NCBI RefSeq assembly: GCF_001500125.1
Contig: NZ_LQIV01000012.1
Location: 307,201-371,200 of the forward strand
DNA length: 64,000 bases
Direction: 5' to 3'
Origin: Mycobacterium sp. IS-1742
Lineage (GTDB): Bacteria; Actinomycetota; Actinomycetes; Mycobacteriales; Mycobacteriaceae
Position 1 is the stretch's first letter. Each line of letters opens with the position of its first letter. Under the pieces are notes generated by a model, which worked only from the letters and a program-made list of their open reading frames with translations, was not told the origin of the DNA and ran no database searches. The translations under genes were made by a program, and so were the position numbers. Shown piece after piece: positions 53,804-64,000 of this stretch.

Positions 53804-54925
53804 TCAGTAGCGACGCACGTTGTGGATCGGCGCGTTGTTCACCGGCGCCACGCGGACCGGGGTCCCGTAGGTCGAGGCGTGGACCATCATCCCGTCGCCG
53901 ATGTAGATGCCGACGTGCGAGGCATCGGAGTAGTAGGTGACGAGGTCACCGGGCTGCATCTGGTCCGTCGACACGGGCTGCCCGCCGCGGGCCAACGCCT
54001 GGCTGGAGTGCGGAAGCGAGATGCCCTCCTGCTGGAAGGCCCACATCACCAGACCGGAGCAGTCGAAGGCGTTCGGGCCGGACCCGCCCCACGAGTACGG
54101 CGATCCGATACGGCTGAGCGCGGCCTGCACCGCGACGGCGCGGTTGGCCCCTCCTGGCGCCGGCGGGGCGATGTCGCCCGGCGGGATGGCCCCGGGCGGT
54201 GCGGCCAGCACACCGGGATCGTTGGGGGCCGGGGGTGCCGCGGCCGGCGGAACCGGCGGCGCGGGCGGAAGGGCGGCCAGCGCCTCCCGCTGGCTGGGCG
54301 TCAGCGCCTCGTACTGGGACTTGACGACGGCGATCTGGGTCTGCAGCCGGCTTTGCTTGTTCTGTAGATCGGCGCGTACCTGAGCGGCCTGCTCGGCGGC
54401 GGTCTTGGCGTCGGCGGCCGACCGTGCCGACGCCTGCTCGGCGGCGGCGGCCCGGGATGTGGCGTCGCGGAACCCCGCCATCCGGGCGGCCATCTCACCG
54501 GCCATCACCCGCTGTACCGAGATCTTGTCGATGAACTGCTGTGGGGAGTCCGCGGTGAAGATCGCGCTCATCCCGTCGGTGCGACCGCCCATGTACTGGG
54601 TGGCGGCCACCTTGTTCACCGCCGACTGGAAGTCAGCCAGCTGCGCCTTGGCCCGCTCGGTGGCGGCGAGGTCGGCGGTGTGCCTGGCCTCGGCGGCCTG
54701 CTGCGCGGCCAGCTTGTCGGTGAGCTCGAGCTGCGCCGAGTGCATGGCCTCGGTGGTCTGCTCGGCCTGCCGCGACAGCTCGTTGAGCTTTGCCAGTGCA
54801 TCGTCGGCCGGATCGGCCAGCGCGCTGCCGGCCAGCACCGAGGAGAACATGGTCAGAGCCGCTATCGCACCGACGGCGGGTCGTCTGAGAACACGGGTGC
54901 CCCACTGCGCGCGAACGAGCCTCAA
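53804..54925 (-). CDS. Secreted NlpC/P60 peptidoglycan hydrolase (Rv2190c-like)
   Basis: A 373-residue secreted endopeptidase. A Sec signal (ending near SALADPADDAL) precedes a long coiled-coil domain (about 40-215), a Pro/Ala-rich hinge, and an NlpC/P60 domain with the catalytic Cys in NAFDCSGLVMWAF, His in SDASHVGIYIGDGMMVHAS. It cuts D-Glu-DAP bonds in peptidoglycan, and the coiled coil probably keeps it inactive until needed. TTG at 54925 with AAGGA upstream fits the expected N-terminus; further upstream codons lie in the promoter region. Confidence 0.92.
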   Translation of the reverse strand: MRLVRAQWGTRVLRRPAVGAIAALTMFSSVLAGSALADPADDALAKLNELSRQAEQTTEAMHSAQLELTDKLAAQQAAEARHTADLAATERAKAQLADFQSAVNKVAATQYMGGRTDGMSAIFTADSPQQFIDKISVQRVMAGEMAARMAGFRDATSRAAAAEQASARSAADAKTAAEQAAQVRADLQNKQSRLQTQIAVVKSQYEALTPSQREALAALPPAPPVPPAAAPPAPNDPGVLAAPPGAIPPGDIAPPAPGGANRAVAVQAALSRIGSPYSWGGSGPNAFDCSGLVMWAFQQEGISLPHSSQALARGGQPVSTDQMQPGDLVTYYSDASHVGIYIGDGMMVHASTYGTPVRVAPVNNAPIHNVRRY

Positions 54926-54984
54926 GATTTTGCGTCCTTCAACTGGCGTAACGAGCCGCCTCGAACTGCTCTTAGGTCTCAGAT

Positions 54985-55014
54985 AGGTTACGAAACGGCA
55001 TCGGGCTTGTCCAA
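54985..55014 (-). promoter_or_regulatory. Probable promoter of the NlpC/P60 gene
   Basis: On the minus strand TGGACA (-35, within 55014-55008) and TAACCT (-10, 54990-54985) are 17 bp apart. Transcription would begin near 54978, leaving a leader of about 53 nt before the TTG start. The TAnnnT form fits mycobacterial sigma-A promoters. GTAAC and an inverted GTTAC lie around it and might be response-regulator half sites. Confidence 0.5.
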
Positions 55015-55078
55015 CAGGAGAGCCAAATTTAACAGGTGCCAAGGGGCGGTTTGTTCCGCTCCCTCCCCGGGCGGACCC

Positions 55079-55294
55079 TCAGGCAACGCCCGAATTGTTT
55101 TGCCGGTGAACCGGAACCAGGCGCAGTCGCGGCGCCAATCCGGCCTCGGCCAGCACTTCCAGGGCACGGCGCTCGTCGACGAGCAACGTCTCGGGAACTC
55201 CGAGCAGCACACTCACAACACAGTCCTGACACCCCGGACCGCGCACGGCACAGTCGTCGCAGTCGATGGTCACGATGTCGGCGTCCGAAGCCAT
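55079..55294 (-). CDS. Small Cys-rich conserved protein
   Basis: A 71-residue protein: [19 protein letters not shown] followed by [12 protein letters not shown]. The two Cys pairs (C-x2-C, C-x2-C) suggest a small metal or Fe-S site. The rest is helical ([23 protein letters not shown]). GAGAGGACC precedes the ATG. It is divergent from the DnaQ/UvrC-like gene, as in related actinobacteria as far as I recall. No function known. Confidence 0.72.
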   Translation of the reverse strand: MASDADIVTIDCDDCAVRGPGCQDCVVSVLLGVPETLLVDERRALEVLAEAGLAPRLRLVPVHRQNNSGVA

Positions 55295-57156
55295 GGGTGG
55301 TCCTCTCATTGGGTGGTGCCCGCACGCTAGCGGCGCCCACCGACACGACCCGACCGGGAACACCGCGGCCCGCGTGGCACCGCCGCGGTGTCGGTGCCGT
55401 TCCCTACGTTTCTCGCATGGGTCAGCGCAGCGTCGGTGCCGAGGGGCGCGCGGCCGAGCAGCTGTCCTTCGACATGGAGTCACTGTCGTTGCGGGACACC
55501 ACCTTCGTCGTCGTCGATCTGGAGACCACCGGCGGTCGCGCCACGGGAGATCATCCGGACGCGATCACCGAGATCGGCGCCGTGAAGGTCCGCGGCGGCG
55601 AGGTGCTCGGGGAGCTGGCCACCCTGGTCGACCCCGGGCGGGCGATACCGCCGCAGATCGTCTCGCTGACCGGCATCACCACCGCGATGGTCTGCGCGGC
55701 CCCGCGCATCGAGTCGGTGCTGCCCTCCTTCCTCGAGTTCGCGCGCGGTTCGGTGCTCGTCGCCCACAACGCCGGTTTCGACATCGGCTTCCTGCGGGCC
55801 GCGGCCGAACAGTGCCGGCTGACCTGGCCGCGCCCGCCGGTGCTGTGCACGGTCAAGCTGGCCCGCCGCGTGCTCACCCGTGAGGAGGCGCCCAGTGTGC
55901 GGCTGTCCGCGCTGGCGCAGTTGTTCCACGCGAAGACCACTCCGACCCACCGGGCCCTCGACGACGCACGCGCCACGGTGGACGTCCTGCACGGGCTGAT
56001 CGAGCGGATCGGCAACCAGGGCGTGCACAGCTACACCGACCTGCGCGCCTACCTGCCGGACGTCACCCCCGCGCAGCGCCGCAACCGCCGGCTGGCCGAC
56101 GGTCTGCCGCACCGTCCTGGGGTGTACCTGTTCCGCGGCCCGGGTGACGAGGTGCTCTACGTCGGCACAGCCGTGGACCTGCGCCGCCGGGTCGGCCAGT
56201 ACTTCACCGGAGCCGATCCGCGGGCGCGGATGAAGGAGATGGCGTCACTGGCCACGCGCGTCGACCATGTCGAATGCGCCCACGAGCTCGAGGCGGGCGT
56301 GCGCGAGCTGCGTCTGCTGGCCGCGCACGCGCCGCCCTACAACCGGCGTTCGAAGTTCCCGCAGCGCTGGTGGTGGGTGGTGCTGACCGACGAGGCCTTT
56401 CCCCGGTTCTCGGTCGTCCGGGCCCCCCGCCACGGTTCGGCGGTGGGTCCGTTCCGCGCTCGCGCGGACGCCGTGCAGACCGCCGAACTGCTCGCCCGGT
56501 TCACCGGTGTGCGCACCTGCGCCGCGCGGCTGGCCCGCGCGGCCCGGCACGGGGCGGGCTGCGCCGAGCGGGAACTGTCCCCGTGCCCGGCCCCGCGCGA
56601 CATCGACGCCGGAACGTACGCCCCCGCTCCCCGCCGCGCCGCCGACCTCATCGAGGGCCGCGACGATGCGGCGCTGGCCGCGGTGATCGACGGGATCGCC
56701 GAGCTGGCCGCCGTCAACCGCTACGAGTCGGCGGCGCGGCTGCGCGACCATGCCGCAACGGGCATCGAGGTGCTGTGGCGCGGGCAGCGGCTGCGCGCAC
56801 TGGCCGACCAGACCGAACTGGTCGCGGCACGTCCGGACGGCAGTGGCGGGTGGGAGCTCGCGGTGGTGCGCCACGGGCGGCTGGCCGCCGCGGGCTGCGC
56901 CCGCCGTGGGGTGCCGCCGATGCCGGTCGTCGACGCGTTGACCGCCGCGGCGCAGACGGTGCTGCCGGAGGCCGCCCCGCTGGGCGGTGCGCTGGTCGAG
57001 GAGACCGCGCTGATCGCCCGCTGGCTCACCACCCCCGGCGTGCGGATCGTGCGCTGCGACCCCGGCTACGCCACGCCGATCGGCGCGGCGGGTCGGTGGC
57101 TGGTGTGGGCGGAGACGGCCCGTTCGGCACGGCTGGCCGCCGAACAGACCGCCCCG

Positions 57157-58942
<1,786 letters not shown>

Positions 58943-58977
58943 GCTCACAGGATTCGCAGCCGATGAGAAGGGGTTCG

Positions 58978-59781
58978 ATGATCAGCAAGTCCCGCCGACG
59001 GTTCCGCCGGCGCTTGTCGGCAGCGGTGCTGCTGCTGGTCGGACTTGGTGTCGCGGGCGGCGTCGCCGCCACGCTGACGCCCGCACCGCAGGTGGCGGTG
59101 GCCGACGAGTCACAGTCGGCCCTGCTGCGCACCGGCAAGGAGCTCTACGACATGTCCTGCGTGAGCTGCCACGGCAGCAACCTGCAGGGTGTGGCGGACC
59201 GCGGACCCAGCCTGATCGGTGTCGGTGAGGCGGCGGTGTACTTCCAGGTCTCGACCGGCCGCATGCCCGCGCGCCGCAACGAGGCCCAGGCGCCGGACAA
59301 GCCGGCCGACTTCGACGAGGCGCAGACCGATGCGCTCGGCGCCTACGTGCAGGCCAACGGCGGCGGGCCCGTCGTCCCGCGCGACGAGAACGGCGAGATC
59401 GCCAACCAGTCGCTGATCGGCGACAACGTCGCCCGCGGCGGTGACCTCTTCCGGCTCAACTGCGCGTCGTGCCACAACTTCACCGGCCGGGGCGGCGCCC
59501 TGTCGTCGGGTAAGTACGCGCCCGAACTGCAGGCCTCTCCCGCGCAGGTGTACACGGCGATGACATCCGGTCCGCAGAACATGCCCAAGTTCTCCGACCG
59601 TCAGCTCTCGCCGGAGGAGAAGCGCGACATCATCGCCTACGTCGAGGAGTCGCGGAAGACGCCGCCTCCCGGCGGATACGGCCTCGGCGGCTTCGGCCCG
59701 GTGTCCGAGGGCATGGCGGCGTGGATCATCGGCATGGTGGCCGTCATCGGTGCGGCTCTCTGGATCGGAGCACGGGCGTGA
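58978..59781 (+). CDS. qcrC: Cytochrome bc1 complex dihaem cytochrome c subunit
   Basis: A 267-residue dihaem c-type cytochrome. A basic N-terminus and anchor helix ([21 protein letters not shown]) precede two haem domains with CVSCH and CASCH, and a C-terminal TM helix ([18 protein letters not shown]) ends the protein. It passes electrons directly to the aa3 oxidase in the supercomplex. ATG 58978 follows AGAAGGGG and gives the family N-terminus; an ATG at 58939 overlapping the ctaE stop is an alternative. Confidence 0.94.
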   Translation: MISKSRRRFRRRLSAAVLLLVGLGVAGGVAATLTPAPQVAVADESQSALLRTGKELYDMSCVSCHGSNLQGVADRGPSLIGVGEAAVYFQVSTGRMPARRNEAQAPDKPADFDEAQTDALGAYVQANGGGPVVPRDENGEIANQSLIGDNVARGGDLFRLNCASCHNFTGRGGALSSGKYAPELQASPAQVYTAMTSGPQNMPKFSDRQLSPEEKRDIIAYVEESRKTPPPGGYGLGGFGPVSEGMAAWIIGMVAVIGAALWIGARA

Positions 59782-61022
59782 GCGACGAGCGGAACGAAGA
59801 TCGGGTGACCGACACCCCGGGCGGCGCCCCCAAGGGCACCGATGCACCCGGCCACGGTGGCGTGCCGGGTCAGCCGACCGACGCCGAACTGGCTGCGATG
59901 TCGCGTGAGGAGCTCGTCGAACTCGGCGGCCGTCTCGACGGCGTCGAGACCGTCTACAAGGAGCCACGCTGGCCGGTCCCCGGCACCCGCGCCGAGAAGC
60001 GCGCGGAGCGCGGGGTCGCGACCTGGCTGCTGATCGGCGGCGTGTCCGGGCTGATCCTGCTGCTGGTCTTCCTGTTCTGGCCGTGGGAGTACCAGCCCTA
60101 CGGCTCCGAGGGTGAGTTCCTGTACTCGCTGGCGACCCCGCTCTACGGCCTGTTCTTCGGCTTGTCGATCCTCGCGATCGGCATCGGCGCGGTGCTCTAC
60201 CAGAAGCGGTTCATCCCCGAGGAGATCTCGATCCAGGACCGCCACGACGGCGCCTCCCCCGAGATCCAGCGCAAGACCGCCGCGGCCAACCTGACCGACG
60301 CGCTCGAGGGCTCGACCATCAAGCGCCGCAAGATGATCGGCGTCTCGCTCGGCGTCGGGCTCGGCGCCTTCGGCCTCGGCACCGCGGTGGCGTTCATCGG
60401 CGGCCTCATCAAGAACCCGTGGAAGCCGGTCGTCCCGACCGCCGACGGCCCCAAGGCCGTGCTGTGGACCTCCGGGTGGACCCCGCGCTTCCAGGGCGAG
60501 ACGATCTTCCTGGCCCGGGCGACCGGGAACACCGGGCACGGTCCGACGTTCGCCAAGATGCGGCCGGAGGATCTCGACGCCGGCGGTATGGAGACGGTCT
60601 ACCCGTGGCGCGAATCCGACGGTGACGGCACCACGGTCGAGTCGCACCACAAGATGACCGAGATCATCATGGGCGTGCGCAATCCCGTGATGCTCATCCG
60701 TCTGCGGCCCGAAGAGATGTCCAAGGTGGTCAAGCGCAAGGGCCAGGAGAGCTTCAACTTCGGCGAGTTCTTCGCCTACACGAAGATCTGCTCGCACCTG
60801 GGGTGCCCGTCGTCGCTGTACGAACAGCAGACGCACCGCATCCTGTGCCCGTGCCACCAGTCGCAGTTCGACGCGTTGCACTTCGCGAAACCCATATTCG
60901 GTCCGGCTGCGCGCGCCCTCGCGCAGTTGCCCATCACCATTGATCAGGACGGGTACCTGGTCGCCAACGGCGATTTCATCGAACCCGTCGGGCCTGCATT
61001 CTGGGAACGGAAGACATCATGA
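59778..61022 (+). CDS. qcrA: Cytochrome bc1 complex Rieske iron-sulphur subunit
   Basis: A 414-residue Rieske protein with the actinobacterial three-TM N-terminus ([57 protein letters not shown]) and a C-terminal [2Fe-2S] domain with ligands in CSHLGC and CPCHQS. GTG start overlapping the qcrC stop by 4 bp; a GTG at 59805 is possible. The stop overlaps the qcrB ATG. It oxidises menaquinol at the Qo site with QcrB. Confidence 0.95.
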   Translation: MSDERNEDRVTDTPGGAPKGTDAPGHGGVPGQPTDAELAAMSREELVELGGRLDGVETVYKEPRWPVPGTRAEKRAERGVATWLLIGGVSGLILLLVFLFWPWEYQPYGSEGEFLYSLATPLYGLFFGLSILAIGIGAVLYQKRFIPEEISIQDRHDGASPEIQRKTAAANLTDALEGSTIKRRKMIGVSLGVGLGAFGLGTAVAFIGGLIKNPWKPVVPTADGPKAVLWTSGWTPRFQGETIFLARATGNTGHGPTFAKMRPEDLDAGGMETVYPWRESDGDGTTVESHHKMTEIIMGVRNPVMLIRLRPEEMSKVVKRKGQESFNFGEFFAYTKICSHLGCPSSLYEQQTHRILCPCHQSQFDALHFAKPIFGPAARALAQLPITIDQDGYLVANGDFIEPVGPAFWERKTS

Positions 61023-62686
61023 GTGCACAGAGTGGTTCCAAGATGGCCGCCCGACTCGCGGCGCAGGGTAACGCGATCGATTCGCGCTACCACCCGTCGG
61101 CGGCGGTCCGTCGCCAGCTGAACAAGGTCTTCCCCACCCACTGGTCGTTCCTGCTGGGTGAGATCGCCCTGTACAGCTTCATCATCTTGTTGATCACGGG
61201 CGTCTGGCTGACCCTGTTCTTCGACCCGTCGATGGCAGAGGTCGTCTACGACGGCGTCTACCAGCCGTTGCGCGGTGTGGAGATGTCGCGGGCGTACGCC
61301 TCGGCGCTCGACATCAGCTTCGAGGTCCGCGGCGGGCTTTTCGTCCGGCAGATCCACCACTGGGCGGCACTGCTGTTCGCCGCGTCGATCATGGTCCACC
61401 TGGCCCGCATCTTCTTCACCGGTGCGTTCCGGCGGCCGCGTGAAGCCAACTGGGTCATCGGCTCGCTGCTGCTGATCCTGGCGATGTTCGAGGGCTTCTT
61501 CGGCTACTCGCTGCCCGACGACCTGCTGTCCGGCACCGGCCTGCGCGCCGCCCTGTCCGGCATCACGATGGGCATCCCGGTGGTCGGCACGTGGATGCAC
61601 TGGGCGCTGTTCGGCGGCGACTTCCCCGGCACGATCATCATCCCGCGGCTCTACGCGCTGCACATCCTGTTGATCCCCGGCATCATGCTCGCTCTCATCG
61701 CGGCCCACCTGGCGCTGGTGTGGTTCCAGAAGCACACGCAGTTCCCCGGCCCCGGCCGCACCGAGAAGAACGTCGTCGGCGTGCGCGTCATGCCGGTGTT
61801 CGCGGTCAAGTCGGGTGCGTTCTTCGCGTTGACCGTGGGCATCCTCGGCCTGATGGGCGGTCTGTTGCAGATCAACCCGATCTGGAACCTGGGTCCCTAC
61901 AAGCCTTCTCAGGTGTCGGCGGGCAGCCAGCCGGACTTCTACATGATGTGGACCGACGGTCTGATCCGGTTGTGGCCGGCGTGGGAGTTCTACATCGGCA
62001 ACTACACGATCCCGCAGCCGGTGTGGATCGCGGTGCTGATGGGCCTGATCCTCGGCCTGCTGACGGTGTATCCGTTCCTCGAGAAGAGGCTCACCGGTGA
62101 CGACGCGCACCACAACCTGTTGCAGCGTCCGCGTGACGCCCCGGTCCGCACCGCGATCGGCGCGATGGCTGTGGCCTTCTACATCCTGCTGACGTTCGCC
62201 TGCATGAACGACATCATCGCGCTGAAGTTCGACATCTCGCTGAACGCGACGACGTGGATCGGCCGTATCGCGATGGTGGTGCTGCCGGTGATCGTGTACT
62301 ACACCACCTACCGGTGGGCGGTGTCGTTGCAGCGCAGCGACCGCGAGGTGCTCGAGCACGGGATCGAGACCGGCATCATCAAGCGGCTGCCGCACGGTGC
62401 GTACATCGAGCTGCACCAGCCGCTCGGACCGGTCGACGCTCACGGGCATCCGATTCCGTTGGAGTACCAGGGCGCTCCGCTGCCCAAGCGGATGAACAAG
62501 CTGGGCTCCGGCGGTGCGCCGGGCAGCGGCAGCTTCCTGTTCGCCGACCCGATCGTCGAGCACGAGGCGCTGACCGAGGCCCAGCACGCCTCACACCGCC
62601 GCGCGCTCACGGCGCTCCGGGAGCGGCAGGGCACCAATGGTTCGGCCGACGGCGACGGCAACGGTTCGACGAACGGTCACCACTAA
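61019..62686 (+). CDS. qcrB: Cytochrome bc1 complex cytochrome b subunit
   Basis: A 555-residue cytochrome b with about nine TM helices and four haem-ligating His on helices B and D ([41 protein letters not shown]). The Qo region and the C-terminal extension ([20 protein letters not shown]) are mycobacterial. It is the target of the imidazopyridine Q203 class in M. tuberculosis. Followed after 13 bp by a strong hairpin terminator. Confidence 0.96.
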   Translation: MSAQSGSKMAARLAAQGNAIDSRYHPSAAVRRQLNKVFPTHWSFLLGEIALYSFIILLITGVWLTLFFDPSMAEVVYDGVYQPLRGVEMSRAYASALDISFEVRGGLFVRQIHHWAALLFAASIMVHLARIFFTGAFRRPREANWVIGSLLLILAMFEGFFGYSLPDDLLSGTGLRAALSGITMGIPVVGTWMHWALFGGDFPGTIIIPRLYALHILLIPGIMLALIAAHLALVWFQKHTQFPGPGRTEKNVVGVRVMPVFAVKSGAFFALTVGILGLMGGLLQINPIWNLGPYKPSQVSAGSQPDFYMMWTDGLIRLWPAWEFYIGNYTIPQPVWIAVLMGLILGLLTVYPFLEKRLTGDDAHHNLLQRPRDAPVRTAIGAMAVAFYILLTFACMNDIIALKFDISLNATTWIGRIAMVVLPVIVYYTTYRWAVSLQRSDREVLEHGIETGIIKRLPHGAYIELHQPLGPVDAHGHPIPLEYQGAPLPKRMNKLGSGGAPGSGSFLFADPIVEHEALTEAQHASHRRALTALRERQGTNGSADGDGNGSTNGHH

Positions 62687-62699
62687 GTCCGACAACGAG

Positions 62700-62746
62700 A
62701 CGGCCGCCGCGGTCCTCCACACCGGAGGTCGCGGCGGCCGTTTTGT
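62700..62746 (+). terminator. Terminator of the ctaE-qcrCAB operon
   Basis: ACGGCCGCCGCGGTCCTCC pairs with GGAGGTCGCGGCGGCCGT across a short ACACC loop with one bulge, followed by TTTTG. The 18-bp GC-rich stem plus T-run is a strong intrinsic terminator. Confidence 0.85.
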
Positions 62747-62790
62747 CTGTGTGTGGGGATGTCGGACCACTCCCCTCCCCTACCGCGGTC

Positions 62791-62859
62791 GCGAGACTGA
62801 ACGCACGCAGGGCACTACTCGCACGTCATCTGCATGGCTTCAGCCTCGAGCGCGGCAGG
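62791..62859. repeat. 69-bp palindromic repeat, copy 1
   Basis: First of two near-identical direct repeats (62 of 69 positions equal). Each copy is itself an imperfect inverted repeat: 19-nt arms (CGAGACTGAACGCACGCAG and CTGCATGGCTTCAGCCTCG, 15 of 19 pairing) around a 19-nt centre GGCACTACTCGCACGTCAT. It lies between the qcrB terminator and the DUF2561-like gene. No coding sense is apparent. It looks like a REP/MITE-type element or an RNA fold. Confidence 0.7.
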
Positions 62860-62881
62860 ATCTCGACACCCGCAGGCCGAC

Positions 62882-62950
62882 GCGACACGGAACGCATGCA
62901 GGGCACTACTCGCACGTCGTCTGCGTGGTTTAAGCCTCGAGCGCGGCAGG
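62882..62950. repeat. 69-bp palindromic repeat, copy 2
   Basis: Second copy, 91 bp after the first, separated by 22 bp of unrelated sequence. The centre and the right flank (GCCTCGAGCGCGGCAGG) are unchanged; differences cluster in the arms, where 12 of 19 positions pair. It ends 20 bp before the stop of the DUF2561-like gene. Confidence 0.7.
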
Positions 62951-62969
62951 GCGCCCGGTCAAGCGTGCG

Positions 62970-63590
62970 TCAGGCAGCAGAATCGTGGAGGGCACGCAGC
63001 TCACGCAGGTACCACCAGGGCGCGACCGGCATCGCCAGCGTCACCAGCGCAGTCAGCGCGTACAGGACCCACGAGACCGTGTCGCTGCCGACCGCCATCA
63101 GATAGGTGGCGGCGCCGATCGCGATCATCGCCACACCCATCGCGATACCGAGCACCAGCGCGCACTGCAGCCACAACCGATCCACCTCGGCCGTCGGCAC
63201 ACCGGGATCCAGCCGGCTCGGCACCTGCTGTGCCACCGGGGCGATGCGCAGCTTCTCGGTCGCTGGTTCGTCTGTGGCCGTTGCCCTTTCGCGCGGCAAC
63301 ACCACAGCCTCCGGCTCCGCCTGCGCGGTCTGCCGCGCACGCAACAGCAGGGGCACCGAGCCGATGATCACGGCGGCGGACACCCCGATGACGGTGTAGA
63401 GCAGCCACGGGGTGTCCCCGTCGGACGAGACCGCGGGCTGACTGCGGCCCAGTTCGGTCAGCGCGACGGTGGCCGCCACGCCTGCGCCGAGCGCGATCAG
63501 CCATACAGCCGCGCAGACACCGAGCAGGATGCGGTTGAGTCTCTCGGCCGCCGCGCCGGAACGGGCGGGGGCGATGGTGCTGTCCGTCAT
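62970..63590 (-). CDS. DUF2561-like membrane protein (Rv2197c-like)
   Basis: A 206-residue protein with four TM helices in two pairs (about 21-45, 62-82, 139-161, 167-188), separated by a hydrophilic loop (about 85-135). This matches Rv2197c in place and size. Its ATG overlaps the mmpS3 stop by 1 bp, so translation is coupled. Function unknown; neighbouring genes point to the envelope or respiratory chain. Confidence 0.82.
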   Translation of the reverse strand: MTDSTIAPARSGAAAERLNRILLGVCAAVWLIALGAGVAATVALTELGRSQPAVSSDGDTPWLLYTVIGVSAAVIIGSVPLLLRARQTAQAEPEAVVLPRERATATDEPATEKLRIAPVAQQVPSRLDPGVPTAEVDRLWLQCALVLGIAMGVAMIAIGAATYLMAVGSDTVSWVLYALTALVTLAMPVAPWWYLRELRALHDSAA

Positions 63591-64000
63591 CAGCAGCTGG
63601 TCTGCGCGGCGTTGCCGGTGTTGGAGGACAAGACCGTCCCGTCGCTCGTCGTGATCGAACAGTTCAATTTGCTGACCAGGAACAGGCTCGATGCCTGCAC
63701 CGATCCGACCTCCGACTGGGAGATCGGGGTGACGGTCAGCGACCAGGGGATGTACACGTTGCGCTGAGTCCTCCGGCGGCCCGAGGCGTCGACATAGGTG
63801 ACGGTGATGATGTCTCCGGGCGCCTTCGTGCCCGTCACCGAATAGGTCACCTGCCGCGGGCCGGCCGGTGTCGTGGTGGTCGGCGGCGGAGGCGGCGGCG
63901 TGGTCGTCTCCGGCGGCGGAGGCGGCGGCGCCTCGGCCGGGGGCGGCGGTGGCGGCGGCTCGGTGACCGTCACGGTCTCCGGGCGCTGCTGCCCGCCGCG
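63590..64000 (-). CDS. mmpS3: MmpS3-like membrane protein, N-terminus outside window
   Basis: The C-terminal 136 residues of a minus-strand protein that continues beyond base 64000. A Pro/Thr-rich stretch ([20 protein letters not shown]) is followed by an MmpS-type extracytoplasmic domain ([25 protein letters not shown], then PWSLTVTPI and a paired Cys region ending AQTSC). MmpS proteins assist MmpL lipid exporters; MmpS3 stands without an mmpL gene. Place and proline stretch match Rv2198c. The cytoplasmic part and TM helix are not visible. Confidence 0.87.
   Translation of the reverse strand, partial: RGGQQRPETVTVTEPPPPPPPAEAPPPPPPETTTPPPPPPTTTTPAGPRQVTYSVTGTKAPGDIITVTYVDASGRRRTQRNVYIPWSLTVTPISQSEVGSVQASSLFLVSKLNCSITTSDGTVLSSNTGNAAQTSC

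Noticed and set aside
60944..62587. 547-codon minus-strand open frame opposite qcrB
   Set aside because: Gln/Arg/His-rich shadow without domains; qcrB has the haem ligands and TM helices.
63850..63960. GGCGGCGG-rich tract as a simple-sequence repeat of interest
   Set aside because: It encodes the proline stretch of mmpS3 and is explained by codon composition.

Overview
The window is high-GC DNA from a mycobacterium, most likely a fast-growing Mycolicibacterium. From about 14.7 kb to the end, gene content, order and strand follow the Mycobacterium tuberculosis block Rv2143-Rv2198c almost gene for gene (wag31, sepF, ftsZ-mraZ, lppM, mptA, pknL, aroG, fadD15, pimB', trpD, ctaE-qcrCAB, mmpS3). 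That match is from memory of the reference order, not from a search. Starts are often GTG or TTG, and genes are tightly packed with many 4-bp ATGA/GTGA overlaps. I saw no rRNA, tRNA, CRISPR array, insertion sequence or prophage gene.

Left, accessory part (1-14.7 kb): the 3' part of nirB with nirD (assimilatory nitrite reductase); a PknH-sensor-type lipoprotein; a tctCBA tricarboxylate transporter operon with a universal stress protein, divergent from a CitA/CitB-like two-component system that probably controls it; a secreted HET-C-like protein; a phospholipase D-family protein; a lipoprotein with a serine beta-lactamase fold but no catalytic residues; a class I glutamine amidotransferase; and an SRPBCC-SDR (TIGR01777) fusion.

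Centre (14.7-36.7 kb, almost all minus strand): the division and cell-wall (dcw) cluster, transcribed from mraZ to wag31: mraZ, rsmH, ftsL-like, pbpB, murE, murF, mraY, murD, ftsW, murG, murC, ftsQ, ftsZ, pgeF, yggS, sepF, yggT, wag31. It makes lipid II and builds the divisome and the polar growth machinery. A three-unit 10-bp direct repeat upstream of mraZ looks like the MraZ operator.

Right (36.9-58.2 kb): envelope glycolipid and signalling genes on alternating strands: GNAT protein, lppM, idsA2, mptA, the PknL/Rv2175c pair, aroG, an RNase AS-type exonuclease, mptC, plsM, an ArsA-like ATPase with two SRPBCC proteins, fadD15, pimB', a gluzincin-like protein, an NlpC/P60 hydrolase, a DnaQ/UvrC-like fusion nuclease and trpD. 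The last part (58.3-64 kb) is the ctaE-qcrC-qcrA-qcrB respiratory operon, ended by a strong hairpin terminator, then two tandem copies of a 69-bp palindromic repeat, a DUF2561-like membrane protein and the 3' part of mmpS3.

Most of the window is conserved mycobacterial core. The observations most worth a second look are the 69-bp repeat pair, the MraZ-type repeats on both strands upstream of mraZ, the active-site-less beta-lactamase-like lipoprotein, the missing kinase target sites in Wag31 and the Rv2175c orthologue, short codon-atypical islands inside murD and murF, and the frequent 3' overlaps between convergent genes.
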